NCBI GenBank assembly: GCA_002714805.1
Contig: PAYK01000010.1
Coordinates: forward strand, 3,540 to 39,269
Direction of reading: 5' to 3'
DNA from: Flavobacteriales bacterium
Lineage (GTDB): Bacteria > Bacteroidota > Bacteroidia > Flavobacteriales > UBA7312
DNA: 35,730 bases
Made by a program: the position numbers and the translations under genes. This document shows, in pieces, positions 7,438 through 15,673 of this stretch (positions within the stretch are counted from its first letter, which is position 1; each line of letters opens with the position of its first letter). Below the pieces are notes generated by a model. That model ran no database searches. It had not been told where the DNA came from and saw only the letters and a list, made by a program, of their open reading frames with translations.

Positions 7438-9038
7438 AAAAGATCATATTAGTGTTATGTGTTATGTTTTGGGGTATTTCTAAATCTCAAGAAAAACCTA
7501 AACTTGTTGTAGGAATAGTAGTAGATCAAATGCGATACGATTACATCTATCGTTTTTGGAATCAATTTGAAGAAAATGGCTTTAAAAAATTAGTTAATGA
7601 AGGATATTTTTTAAGAAATACACACTATAATTTTACACCAACCTACACAGGCCCTGGACACGCAAGTATATTTACAGGTACTACCCCTTCTGTACATGGA
7701 ATAATTGGTAATAATTGGTACAACAAGTCTGATGGCTTATCTGTATATTGTGCTGGTGATGGTAATTCTAATACTATATGTGATTGCGAAAACCACATAG
7801 ATGTAGAATCTAAAGAAGGTAAAATGTCTCCCCATCGTATGCTTACAACAACTTTTTCAGACGAACTAAAATTATTTAGTTCACAATCAAAAGTATTCGG
7901 AATTTCTATAAAAGATAGAGGTGCAATACTTTCAGCTGGACATACTGCAAATGGGGCCTTTTGGATGAGCAAAAGTGGAGAATGGATTTCTAGTTCATAT
8001 TATTATGAAGAATTACCAAAATGGTTAATAGAATTTCAACAAAATAAACCTGCTACTAGCTACTTCAAAGGCGCTTGGAAAGGAAGAGGTTTTGGTTACC
8101 CTATGGATAGCCTATTAGCAAGTAAAGGACCAGCATCTGTAAAAAGTACTCCTCAAGGAAATACCTACCTAAAAGACTTAGCCATTGAGCTAATTAAATC
8201 AGAAGAATTAGGAAAGGATGATATTACAGATGTATTGACATTAAGTTTTTCATCGACTGATTACATTGGTCATCAATTTGGACCACATTCTCAAGAATTA
8301 GTCGACACATACATTAAATTAGATAAGGATATTGCCGAAATTTTGAATTATATACAATCTAAAATAGGACAAAAAAATACTTTGATATTTCTTACCGCAG
8401 ACCACGGAGTAGTAAGTGTTCCTAATGAATTAAAATCAAGAAAAATACCTGCTGGTTATTTTGATGGATCAAATTTAACTAATGAACTAAATAATTATCT
8501 AATTAAAAGATATGGTAAATTATCTCAACCTAAAGTGTTTGGGGCAAAATTAATTTCTTCAAATAATGAAAACTCATTTGTTCTAAAGTATTCGAATCAA
8601 CAATTCTATTTAAATCATAAATTGATAGAACAACATAAAATTAGCCTTCATGAAATACAGCAATTAGCTTCTGATTACTTAATTGGCTTGGAAGGCATTC
8701 AGAACACATTTACAGCACATCAACTACACCAAAATGAATATCAAGATAAATTTTATTCTCTTATTCAAAAAGGTTATAATCAAAAGCGTTCAGGAGATGT
8801 TATAATTGCTTTGAATTCAGGATGGATTGAGTGGAACTCGCCAACAGGAACAACACACGGCTCATGCTTCAGCTACGATACGCATATTCCTTTATTATTT
8901 TGGGGTAAAGGCATTCAACATGGTGTTTCTGACGAATACATTTCTATCTGTGATATAGCACCTACAGTCAGTACTTTATTAGGTATTTCTTTTCCTAACG
9001 GCTGTACAGGTCAACCCATAAGAAGTATTACCGAATGA
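7434..9038 (+). CDS. pafA: PafA-type phosphate-irrepressible alkaline phosphatase
   Basis: A 534-residue exported phosphomonoesterase of the alkaline phosphatase superfamily. The GTG start is preferred because it gives a clean signal peptide (MKKIILVLCVMFWGISKSQ); the next in-frame ATG would destroy it. Zinc-site and catalytic residues known from Elizabethkingia PafA are all present: D31, the nucleophile T72 in YTGPGHAS, N93, the K160/R162 pair in IKDRG, D276 and H280 in TDYIGH, D323-H324 in TADHG, and H475 in GTTHGS. The K/R pair is characteristic of PafA monoesterases rather than diesterase NPPs. It should liberate phosphate from organic esters in the periplasm regardless of phosphate supply. 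It is coupled by four-base overlaps to the small gene before it and to aroB after it. Confidence 0.9.
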   Translation: MKKIILVLCVMFWGISKSQEKPKLVVGIVVDQMRYDYIYRFWNQFEENGFKKLVNEGYFLRNTHYNFTPTYTGPGHASIFTGTTPSVHGIIGNNWYNKSDGLSVYCAGDGNSNTICDCENHIDVESKEGKMSPHRMLTTTFSDELKLFSSQSKVFGISIKDRGAILSAGHTANGAFWMSKSGEWISSSYYYEELPKWLIEFQQNKPATSYFKGAWKGRGFGYPMDSLLASKGPASVKSTPQGNTYLKDLAIELIKSEELGKDDITDVLTLSFSSTDYIGHQFGPHSQELVDTYIKLDKDIAEILNYIQSKIGQKNTLIFLTADHGVVSVPNELKSRKIPAGYFDGSNLTNELNNYLIKRYGKLSQPKVFGAKLISSNNENSFVLKYSNQQFYLNHKLIEQHKISLHEIQQLASDYLIGLEGIQNTFTAHQLHQNEYQDKFYSLIQKGYNQKRSGDVIIALNSGWIEWNSPTGTTHGSCFSYDTHIPLLFWGKGIQHGVSDEYISICDIAPTVSTLLGISFPNGCTGQPIRSITE

Positions 9039-10045
9039 AAGTAGTTCATAGCTCAACATATGATATAAAAATTGGCAAATGCAGTCTACAAACAATCCAA
9101 CATTCAAGTTATTCAGCAATTGCCATTTTGGTAGATGAACATACTAAAACGAATTGCTTAGATATCTTTCTGAAAGAAAGTCAAATCAATCCAAAGCTAA
9201 TTATTGAAATATGTTCAGGTGAAGAACATAAAAATATTTCAAGTTGTGAGCAAATTTGGCAACAACTGACCAACGCTAAATTTGACAGAAAATCATTACT
9301 CATAAATTTAGGTGGTGGTGTTATTGGCGATATGGGTGGCTTTGCTGCATCTTGTTATAAAAGAGGTATTGATTTCATTCAAGTGCCCACCACTCTACTA
9401 GCTATGGTCGATGCCTCAGTTGGAGGAAAACTTGGAATAGATTTTGACAATTTGAAAAATCAAATCGGATTATTTAAATATCCAAAAGGAGTATACATTT
9501 ATCCTCTATTTTTAAAAACATTGAGCGATAGACAAGTTTTATCAGGATATGCTGAAATCGTTAAACATGCTCTTATTGCTGACAAAAACTATTGTCATAT
9601 GTTAATGGAAACATCAATTGAAAAAATAAATTGGGAAGAAACTATCCATCATTCTATTAACCTAAAAAATGATATCGTTGAATCCGACCCTTTTGAAGAA
9701 AACAAACGTAAAATTTTGAATTTTGGGCATACCTTGGGACACGCCATAGAAAGTTTTTACCTTAAGAAAGAAAAGGACATTCTACATGGTGAAGCTATTG
9801 CTTTGGGTATGTATTTAGAAACTGAGTTATCGCCACTCAATATCGAAAAGAAAAAAGAAATTCAAGACTATTTGAAGTCTAACTTCAATTTAGTGGATTG
9901 TCCATCCTTAAATCAACTCCTACCCTTTCTCAAACACGATAAAAAAAATGAATACGATAACATTAATTTCTCGCTTCTCGACGATATAGGTTCTTGTAGC
10001 TACAATAATGATTTAAGTATAGAGAAAATAAAGGCTATTTTTTAA
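9035..10045 (+). CDS. aroB: 3-dehydroquinate synthase
   Basis: AroB catalyses the second step of the shikimate pathway, closing DAHP to 3-dehydroquinate with NAD+ and a divalent metal. The 336-residue protein shows the nucleotide loop NLGGGVIGDMGGF (91-103), the QVPTTLLAMVDASVGGK segment (116-132), metal ligand E174 in GYAEIVKHA, the GHTLGHAIE motif (231-239) and H251 in LHGEAIALGM. The length is slightly under the usual 350-360, mostly from a compact C-terminal domain. Its start overlaps pafA by ATGA. Two genes downstream lies aroA, so two pathway steps share this transcript. Confidence 0.95.
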   Translation: MKVVHSSTYDIKIGKCSLQTIQHSSYSAIAILVDEHTKTNCLDIFLKESQINPKLIIEICSGEEHKNISSCEQIWQQLTNAKFDRKSLLINLGGGVIGDMGGFAASCYKRGIDFIQVPTTLLAMVDASVGGKLGIDFDNLKNQIGLFKYPKGVYIYPLFLKTLSDRQVLSGYAEIVKHALIADKNYCHMLMETSIEKINWEETIHHSINLKNDIVESDPFEENKRKILNFGHTLGHAIESFYLKKEKDILHGEAIALGMYLETELSPLNIEKKKEIQDYLKSNFNLVDCPSLNQLLPFLKHDKKNEYDNINFSLLDDIGSCSYNNDLSIEKIKAIF

Positions 10046-10072
10046 TGTTATATTTGACATTCAATTGACACT

Positions 10073-10837
10073 ATGCAATCTGCAAAAGAATATCTTATAC
10101 AAGAAGGCTTGAACAAATACATTAAAATTGATGTAAATGCTGATTTTAAAGAAGGTGTATTTGATGCTGTTAGTGGTAAATTAAATATACCATTTCCACC
10201 TGTCGCTGAAGACCTAGCCCGTTTACACCGACTCATGAGAAAAAGAAAAGCATTTACTGTGTTGGAGTTTGGTTCTGGATTATCTACCATAGTAATGGCT
10301 GATGCCTTAAGTAAAAACAAAGCTGACTTTTTAGCTCTTGAGGAAAAACCAGAACTTAGAAACCGATTTATGTTTCAAATTTTTTCTGTTGAATCCGATA
10401 AACAATGGATAGAACATAGCCAATCAAAAATTCCTAAACACTTATTGGAACACGTTAATTTTCATTATTCAGAAATTAAAATAGATACTTTCAATGGTAG
10501 AATTTGTCACTTTTATGACAATTTACCAGATATCGTTCCAGACTTTATTTACCTTGACGGACCTAATCCAAAAGATGTAAAAGGAAATGTGAATGGCATG
10601 ACATTTCAATGCGACGAGCGCACCGTAATGGCAGCAGATCTTTTACTAATGGAGTCTATATTATTGCCGGGTACATTCATTTTGGTCGATGGCAGAACAA
10701 ATAATGCTAGATTTCTTAAAAAGAACTTCCAAAGAAACTTTGAAATGAGCTGGGACAAAGATGGTGATGTAACTAGCTTTGAGTTACAAGAAGAAAGACT
10801 TGGTAAATACAATATTTTAGGCTCTGACTTTTATTGA
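10073..10837 (+). CDS. Uncharacterised protein with class I methyltransferase-like fold
   Basis: A 254-residue protein wedged between aroB (27 bp before) and aroA (6 bp after). Residues 63-72 read VLEFGSGLST, resembling the glycine-rich motif I of SAM-dependent Rossmann methyltransferases. An acidic residue follows the next strand (FLALEEKPE), and DFIYLDGPNP resembles the D-containing motif IV. FILVDGRTNNARFL marks a later strand. There is no signal peptide or membrane segment. A basic linker LMRKRK precedes motif I. The target is unknown: a small molecule, sugar or protein substrate are all possible, and loss of methyltransferase activity is possible too. Position suggests, but does not show, a link to aromatic biosynthesis. 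Confidence 0.7.
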   Translation: MQSAKEYLIQEGLNKYIKIDVNADFKEGVFDAVSGKLNIPFPPVAEDLARLHRLMRKRKAFTVLEFGSGLSTIVMADALSKNKADFLALEEKPELRNRFMFQIFSVESDKQWIEHSQSKIPKHLLEHVNFHYSEIKIDTFNGRICHFYDNLPDIVPDFIYLDGPNPKDVKGNVNGMTFQCDERTVMAADLLLMESILLPGTFILVDGRTNNARFLKKNFQRNFEMSWDKDGDVTSFELQEERLGKYNILGSDFY

Positions 10838-10842
10838 TAATT

Positions 10843-12078
10843 ATGGATTTTTTGATTTCACATACTAGTAAATCGATTAATGCTGACCTTATCCTTCCAC
10901 CTTCAAAAAGCATAAGCAATAGAGCACTCATTATTCAGGCTTTATGCCAACCCAAGCCAAAAATTTTAAATCTATCACAATCTAGCGACACTCAATCTTT
11001 AGTACAAGCATTACAGACTACTTCTAAAACTATAGATATTGGCGATGCTGGTACAAGTATACGGTTTATAACTGCCTACCTTAGTCAGCAAAAAGGTAGT
11101 TATATTTTGACGGGTAGTGACCGAATGAAAGAACGTCCCATCGGCCATTTAGTAGAGGCCTTAAATAGCATTGGTGCAGATATAAATTACTTAGAGAAAG
11201 ATGGTTTTCCTCCTTTAGCCATTAATGGAAAAGCTTTAGAAGGAGGAAAATTAGATATTTCTACATCTGTAAGTAGTCAGTTTGTTTCTGCTTTATTATT
11301 AATTGCACCAACACTACAAAAAGGGCTATCATTATCCTTAAAAGGAAAGCTGCTATCCAAACCATATATTAAAATGACCTTGGATATTATGAAGTATTTT
11401 GGCATTCAATCAACTTGGATAAAAAATACAATAAAAGTCGAATCACAAAAGTATATTGCTAAGGATTTGAAAGTGGAGTCAGACTGGAGTGCTTTGGCTT
11501 TTATCTTACAAATTATATCAATAGCTAAATCTGCACAAGTTAGTATATCCGGCCTATCAAAAAATAGTTGGCAAGGCGATATTTATGTTCTAAGTTTATT
11601 TAAAAATTTTGGAATTCAATACGAATTTAAAAACGAAAAACTATTTTTAAGTAATAATAAAGACTTGTTAAGTGGTAATTTCAATGTTAATTTAATAGAC
11701 ACCCCTGATTTGGCCCAAGCCTATTGTTGCTCTCTTTCAGCATTATCAAAATCTGCTAAAATTAAGGGATTAAACAACCTTAAATACAAAGAAAGTCATC
11801 GTCTGAAAGCACTTCATCTTGAATTCAATAAAATAGGACAACTAAGTCGTTATTATGAAGATACAATGGAATTAGAGGCATCTATTCTTCATGCCCCAAC
11901 AGATAGTTTTAATAGTCATAATGATCACAGAATGGCTATGTGTCTTGCCCCTTTTGCTTTACTTTTTGAAATTAAAATAAAAAATGTAGAAGTCGTCAAT
12001 AAGTCTTATCCTAGTTATTGGAATGATCTAAAAAAAATGGGATTTATAATATACCCTCTAACTGACTTAAACAATTGA
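10843..12078 (+). CDS. aroA: 3-phosphoshikimate 1-carboxyvinyltransferase (EPSP synthase)
   Basis: AroA transfers the enolpyruvyl group of PEP to shikimate-3-phosphate. I place the start at the ATG at 10843 (411 residues); a TTG at 10834 would overlap the previous gene and add only three residues. Signatures in order: PPSKSISNR (K22, S23, R27) at the S3P site, GDAGTSIRF for the PEP loop, RMKERPIGHLVEAL, the SSQFVSALLL segment, the catalytic aspartate in IDTPDLAQA, YKESHRLKAL and HNDHRMAM. It is slightly shorter than the common 425-430 residues, but all motifs are intact. The last 35 bp overlap the 3' end of the convergent HAD hydrolase gene, and there is no terminator between them. Confidence 0.95.
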   Translation: MDFLISHTSKSINADLILPPSKSISNRALIIQALCQPKPKILNLSQSSDTQSLVQALQTTSKTIDIGDAGTSIRFITAYLSQQKGSYILTGSDRMKERPIGHLVEALNSIGADINYLEKDGFPPLAINGKALEGGKLDISTSVSSQFVSALLLIAPTLQKGLSLSLKGKLLSKPYIKMTLDIMKYFGIQSTWIKNTIKVESQKYIAKDLKVESDWSALAFILQIISIAKSAQVSISGLSKNSWQGDIYVLSLFKNFGIQYEFKNEKLFLSNNKDLLSGNFNVNLIDTPDLAQAYCCSLSALSKSAKIKGLNNLKYKESHRLKALHLEFNKIGQLSRYYEDTMELEASILHAPTDSFNSHNDHRMAMCLAPFALLFEIKIKNVEVVNKSYPSYWNDLKKMGFIIYPLTDLNN

Positions 12079-12736
12079 TTTCGAAGGTAATATTAGAGAT
12101 TGTGTGTTTATGCTTTAAAGGGTTAAAATATACTTGATCCATACCGACTTCTTTAGCTCCGTAAATATCGGCATATAAATCATCGCCAATCATTATACTC
12201 TCAGAATTTTTAGCAAATGTTTTTTGCATTGAGAAAATAAAAATTTCTGAGCTAGGCTTTTTAAATCCAACTTGCTCAGATGTAATTATTTGATTAAAGT
12301 AATCTATAATATTACTATTTTCTAATTTTTGATATTGTACCTCTTCAAAGCCATTAGTAATAATATGTAAATTATATCTGTTTTGTAAGTAATTAAGAGT
12401 TGAATGTACATAAGGGAATAAATTTGTTTTCTTTGGGCATAATAATATATAATCACTTCCTAAATTAGAAGCGAGAACATCACAATTAACACTAAACTCC
12501 TCCAATGTTATTTTGAATCTTTCATCTCTTAATTTTTCTTTTTCTATTTTATTTTGCCTATACAAGCTCCATAGTTTTTCATTATGAAACTTATATCTTT
12601 TAATAAACTTGTTACAATCATCAATTCCATATGAAAACAAATTATATTTTTCATACAATTCATTTAAAACTTCATCGGAATTCTTTTCAAAATCCCATAA
12701 TGTTCTATCTAAATCAAAGAAAATATGTTTATACAT
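12044..12736 (-). CDS. HAD-family hydrolase, YjjG/YfnB-like nucleotidase
   Basis: A 230-residue haloacid-dehalogenase phosphatase. Motif I is FFDLDRTLWDF with nucleophile D8 and acid D10, motif II is ITNGFEEVQ, the motif III lysine is in VGFKKPSSEIF, and motif IV is IGDDLYADI. The WDF following motif I, the all-alpha C1 cap at residues 15-100 and the TNGFEEVQYQKL segment are typical of the YjjG group, house-cleaning pyrimidine nucleotidases; substrate is inferred from this resemblance only. It is the last gene of a minus-strand cluster and its final 35 bp overlap aroA. A 99-bp AT-rich gap separates it from the FemAB-like gene upstream. Confidence 0.88.
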   Translation of the reverse strand: MYKHIFFDLDRTLWDFEKNSDEVLNELYEKYNLFSYGIDDCNKFIKRYKFHNEKLWSLYRQNKIEKEKLRDERFKITLEEFSVNCDVLASNLGSDYILLCPKKTNLFPYVHSTLNYLQNRYNLHIITNGFEEVQYQKLENSNIIDYFNQIITSEQVGFKKPSSEIFIFSMQKTFAKNSESIMIGDDLYADIYGAKEVGMDQVYFNPLKHKHTISNITFEINCLSQLEGIL

Positions 12737-12835
12737 AAGCCCAAATTAGTGTTATAATGAAATACAATCTAAAAACTGATACAAATAAAAAACGTAAGTT
12801 TTTATGATTTATTTTTAAAATAAATAATGGATTTT

Positions 12836-13735
12836 TCATGAATTCTTTGTGCTAATAAAATTTAAGCATCTTTGAAAGATATTTTGACTAACAGTATAAT
12901 AATAATTAGGAATAGCGCCGAATCCTTTATTTCGTTGAGCTACTCCTTTTAAATTTGATCCTTCAAAGTCAAAAACAAATCCTTTGAACTTATCTAGAGA
13001 AAATATATAATCTAATAAATAAAAATAAGCAGAGTTAAGCTTACCATATTTATTAGAATATGAACTCAATAAATATAATTTATTATTATCATTTATTATG
13101 AATACAGAACAACAATTTGCTTTTTTTCCTTTGACAGAAAAAATCTCACCTTTGCCTAAAGCTAAAGATGTTTTAATAATTCTATATTCTAAATCAAATT
13201 GCTTTTTAGTCATATAATCATAAGCTAAGTGTTGTTTGTTCTTACAAAAATTTTCAACGGAATCTGGCTTTGATGCAATACAAAGATTACTTTTGTTAGC
13301 TCTTTTGATGTTCTTTAAATGACTCTTAGAATAATTATCTCTTAACTTTTCAATCTCCTTGTCTAAGTATAGTATGTAATTTGTGTTTTTTTTTATTGAA
13401 TAAGACGACTTGTTATATGAGTTAAGATTAAATTTAAAATGAAAAAAACTTTTAGGAATAGAATTTATAAATTGATCAACATCAATACTCTTTTTTTTAT
13501 AAAACAAGCCTAATTGTTGACAGAAAAAAGGTTGATATATATATTTAAATCCAAACTTATTTTTAATAGGAAGAGGCATTACTGCTTCGTAATCATTTAA
13601 AATTAAAGCATCCCAATTTTCACATATAATATCTAAATACCAAGACATTGCATAAAAATTTGTATTAATAGAATTTTGTATACAACTATCCCATTTTTTA
13701 AGATCAATATTGTTATAATTAATGTATCTAATCAC
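12836..13735 (-). CDS. FemAB/GNAT-like acyltransferase, putative envelope-related
   Basis: A 299-residue protein rich in Lys, Asn, Ile and Phe. The N-terminal ALILNDYEAVMPLPIKNKFG segment, the YIYQPFFCQQLGLF stretch and the C-terminal GVAQRNKGFGA loop resemble the GNAT-fold FemAB-like proteins that Bacteroidota carry next to polysaccharide deacetylases. The central part has RDNYSKSHLKNIKRANK, similar to the KxRKxIRKA-type segment of that group, and a tail FDFEGSNLKG typical of the second GNAT repeat. Its ATG overlaps the deacetylase stop by four bases, so the two are co-translated. A role in modifying a cell-surface glycan or lipid is inferred; no substrate can be assigned. Confidence 0.65.
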   Translation of the reverse strand: MIRYINYNNIDLKKWDSCIQNSINTNFYAMSWYLDIICENWDALILNDYEAVMPLPIKNKFGFKYIYQPFFCQQLGLFYKKKSIDVDQFINSIPKSFFHFKFNLNSYNKSSYSIKKNTNYILYLDKEIEKLRDNYSKSHLKNIKRANKSNLCIASKPDSVENFCKNKQHLAYDYMTKKQFDLEYRIIKTSLALGKGEIFSVKGKKANCCSVFIINDNNKLYLLSSYSNKYGKLNSAYFYLLDYIFSLDKFKGFVFDFEGSNLKGVAQRNKGFGAIPNYYYTVSQNIFQRCLNFISTKNS

Positions 13736-15030
13736 TTATTGATATATTCTAACATTTGCTCATAAAGATATGACCAACCACTCCATTCTTTGTAATCACT
13801 CCAAGTTTCATTATGCCAAACTGAAATAAAATGACCATTTACATTTTTAATCTCATCAATAATTTTTTGAATATTTGCTAATGCTTCGTTTGGATGTAAA
13901 TTTAGGTAATATTTTAGAGTTGCATCCATTACAGAAAATGGATGAACCTTCAAATTTGTTGATGATTCAACTTCTATATCATAAAAATAAAATGGAGTGC
14001 AAATACTTGCTCTAAATCCTAAATGTGATGCGTAACCCATAGTATAGTCATCAGTAATAGATAGTTCTAAAAGATTTCTATAAGTTTTGGGAATCTCCAA
14101 TTTTAAAAAATGCTGCCTTGAAAGTGTAACTTCTTTTTTTAAAATATTTTCTAAACGATTTTTTTCCAAAGTAAGTATATCAAAACTTTTATTAGAAGCA
14201 TAAGATGGATGTATGCCTATTTTAGCATGGTCGGCTAAGTGTTTAATCAATAATTGAAACTTTCTACTATTAACAGAACAATTTTTATCATTTGTACCAT
14301 AATTAGCCAATAGAAAAAAGTAAACTACATCAACATTATATTTTTCATTAATACTCATGTGATCTTCAAAAGTATCATATGGATCTGATAATTTTCCTAA
14401 TAATGTGTTTTTCCTTTCCTCTATGGCAACTTTATCTAAATTGAAAGCCGATTTTATAAATGATGCGACAGTTCTTACAAAACCTTTTTCTAAAAAATAA
14501 TACGCATTATCTACGTCTATAGTCGATTGATAAGAAAATTTATTGTGTGGAAATTCTAATGAGGGAAATTTCATTTTGAAAATATTTTTTAGCTCTTCAA
14601 CCCATAAATTAATTAGAGGACGATGTAAAAAATTATTTTTAAAAGCTAAGCTTTCTTTAGCATCAAAACGTTCGTATTTATCTTTAATATGAGGTAAATA
14701 TTCTTCATAACGAGACACCAAATAAAATGAAGCTGAAAATATATCAAATGGCAAAATAGAATCTTTGATTTTAAAGAAAATAGGTAATTCATTCCATTTA
14801 TCAAAAATTATTTCTTGATCTGAAATACCCCTTTCGGACAACAACCCATAAGCATTAATGAAAAATTCATTTTCTAATTGTATTTTAGAATAGTTTAGTT
14901 TGGGACCTGAAAAATTTTGAAAAAAAACTATGTCTTCAGAAAGATCATAATCTATATTTAATATAGAATTAAAAATCAGTTCAAAACTGTATTGAATTCT
15001 GCTTGTAATTTTTGGAGTATAAATTAGCAT
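13732..15030 (-). CDS. Polysaccharide deacetylase-family protein
   Basis: A 432-residue protein of a Bacteroidota group with a roughly 130-residue N-terminal domain followed by a NodB-like deacetylase barrel. The barrel begins at STIDVDNAY near residue 170, where the aspartate pair would bind the metal. GIHPSYAS near residue 273 supplies the conserved histidine, and the C-terminal SVWHNETWSD gives the late histidine. There is no signal peptide, so the protein is probably cytoplasmic and acts on a lipid-linked or intracellular precursor rather than on mature wall. It shares a four-base overlap with the FemAB-like gene. Its function is likely carbohydrate de-N-acetylation; the substrate is unknown. 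Confidence 0.8.
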   Translation of the reverse strand: MLIYTPKITSRIQYSFELIFNSILNIDYDLSEDIVFFQNFSGPKLNYSKIQLENEFFINAYGLLSERGISDQEIIFDKWNELPIFFKIKDSILPFDIFSASFYLVSRYEEYLPHIKDKYERFDAKESLAFKNNFLHRPLINLWVEELKNIFKMKFPSLEFPHNKFSYQSTIDVDNAYYFLEKGFVRTVASFIKSAFNLDKVAIEERKNTLLGKLSDPYDTFEDHMSINEKYNVDVVYFFLLANYGTNDKNCSVNSRKFQLLIKHLADHAKIGIHPSYASNKSFDILTLEKNRLENILKKEVTLSRQHFLKLEIPKTYRNLLELSITDDYTMGYASHLGFRASICTPFYFYDIEVESSTNLKVHPFSVMDATLKYYLNLHPNEALANIQKIIDEIKNVNGHFISVWHNETWSDYKEWSGWSYLYEQMLEYINK

Positions 15031-15139
15031 CTAAAGCTTGTAATAGTCTTAAAAAGCTAATTTAAAGTCTTTTGTTTAACAATAAGATGTTTTTATTATG
15101 ATTTTTTTGAGAATAATGAGAGTAATAAACTTAAGTTCA

Positions 15140-15391
15140 TTATAAACTATTAACATGTTTTGCTAATTTTGATTTTAGATTAGCAGCTTTATTTTTATGA
15201 ATAATATTTCTTTTTGTTAATTTATCAAGCATTGACTCTAGAGTAGGAAGTAATGCTATTGCTTCTTTCTTATTTGAAGTAGCCCTAAGTTTTCTCATAG
15301 CATTACGAGTTGTTTTGTGAAAATAAGAATTTGCAGCATTTCTTTTTGCCGATTGTCGTATTCTTTTTTTTGCTGACTTATGATTAGCCAT
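15140..15391 (-). CDS. rpsT: 30S ribosomal protein S20
   Basis: An 83-residue, lysine/arginine-rich protein beginning [18 protein letters not shown], the standard S20 opening, followed by the helical [14 protein letters not shown] and the C-terminal [21 protein letters not shown]20 binds 16S rRNA early in 30S assembly. The -7 element TACATTTG at 15423-15430 gives a leader of about 30 nt. It stands alone, with a 109-bp gap to the deacetylase gene. Confidence 0.97.
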   Translation of the reverse strand: MANHKSAKKRIRQSAKRNAANSYFHKTTRNAMRKLRATSNKKEAIALLPTLESMLDKLTKRNIIHKNKAANLKSKLAKHVNSL

Positions 15392-15422
15392 AATGTTATA
15401 AATTTTCTGTTTTAAAAGAGGG

Positions 15423-15430
15423 CAAATGTA
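15423..15430 (-). promoter_or_regulatory. -7 promoter element for rpsT
   Basis: The minus strand reads TACATTTG, a full TAnnTTTG match, ending 31 nt ahead of the rpsT ATG. No convincing -33 box is seen 19-22 nt further upstream. The element lies just past the stop of the small frame at 15443-15616. Confidence 0.55.
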
Positions 15431-15442
15431 TTAATTTATTTA

Positions 15443-15616
15443 CTAAAAATGATTATTTCTAATTAAAAAAGTAATTTTGATATCATTTAGAATCGAATTG
15501 CTCTGACCATTTCTCTTTATACTAGCGGACCAATGAATGTTTTTAAATGCAAACCCAAAGATTTTAAAATATGTTTTGGCTCCATTTTTTGAAGTTATTA
15601 TTTTAAAATTTGACAT
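15443..15616 (-). CDS. Possible 57-residue orphan peptide
   Basis: In the 282-bp gap between rpsT and the M42 peptidase gene, the minus strand has a 58-codon frame from ATG at 15616 to TAG ending at 15443. The product is basic and mixed in character (it contains NGAKTYFKIFGFAFKNIHW and SIKRNGQSNSILND), with no hydrophobic helix and no signal peptide. It matches no family I know. It ends 13 bp before the rpsT -7 element, and its start lies 24 bp from the opposite-strand -7 box at 15640. No TAnnTTTG element was found ahead of it. It could be a chance frame or decayed gene; confidence is low. Confidence 0.3.
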   Translation of the reverse strand: MSNFKIITSKNGAKTYFKIFGFAFKNIHWSASIKRNGQSNSILNDIKITFLIRNNHF

Positions 15617-15639
15617 TTAACAAATTAAGTATATTTTAT

Positions 15640-15647
15640 TAGATTTG
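15640..15647 (+). promoter_or_regulatory. -7 promoter element for the M42 peptidase-ilvE operon
   Basis: TAGATTTG matches TAnnTTTG in full and ends 26 nt before the ATG at 15674. A TTTG occurs upstream, but at 27 nt rather than the usual spacing near 20. It probably drives both the peptidase gene and ilvE, which are 4 nt apart. Confidence 0.5.
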
Positions 15648-15673
15648 CTGTCCTAATTTCACTAATAAAAAAA

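Noticed and set aside
7643-7972. 109-codon minus-strand frame inside pafA
   Set aside because: Antisense to an intact gene with all catalytic residues; its translation has no recognisable domain.
10048-10320. 90-codon minus-strand frame at the aroB/methyltransferase junction
   Set aside because: Antisense to the methyltransferase-fold gene and without a promoter or family resemblance.
10834-10842. TTG start adding three residues to aroA
   Set aside because: It overlaps the upstream stop codon, and the ATG at 10843 begins a normal AroA N-terminus.
12788-12803. AAAAAC-loop-GTTTTT hairpin between the FemAB-like and HAD genes as a terminator
   Set aside because: The stem is only 6 bp, nearly all A-T, in DNA full of A and T runs; too weak to call.
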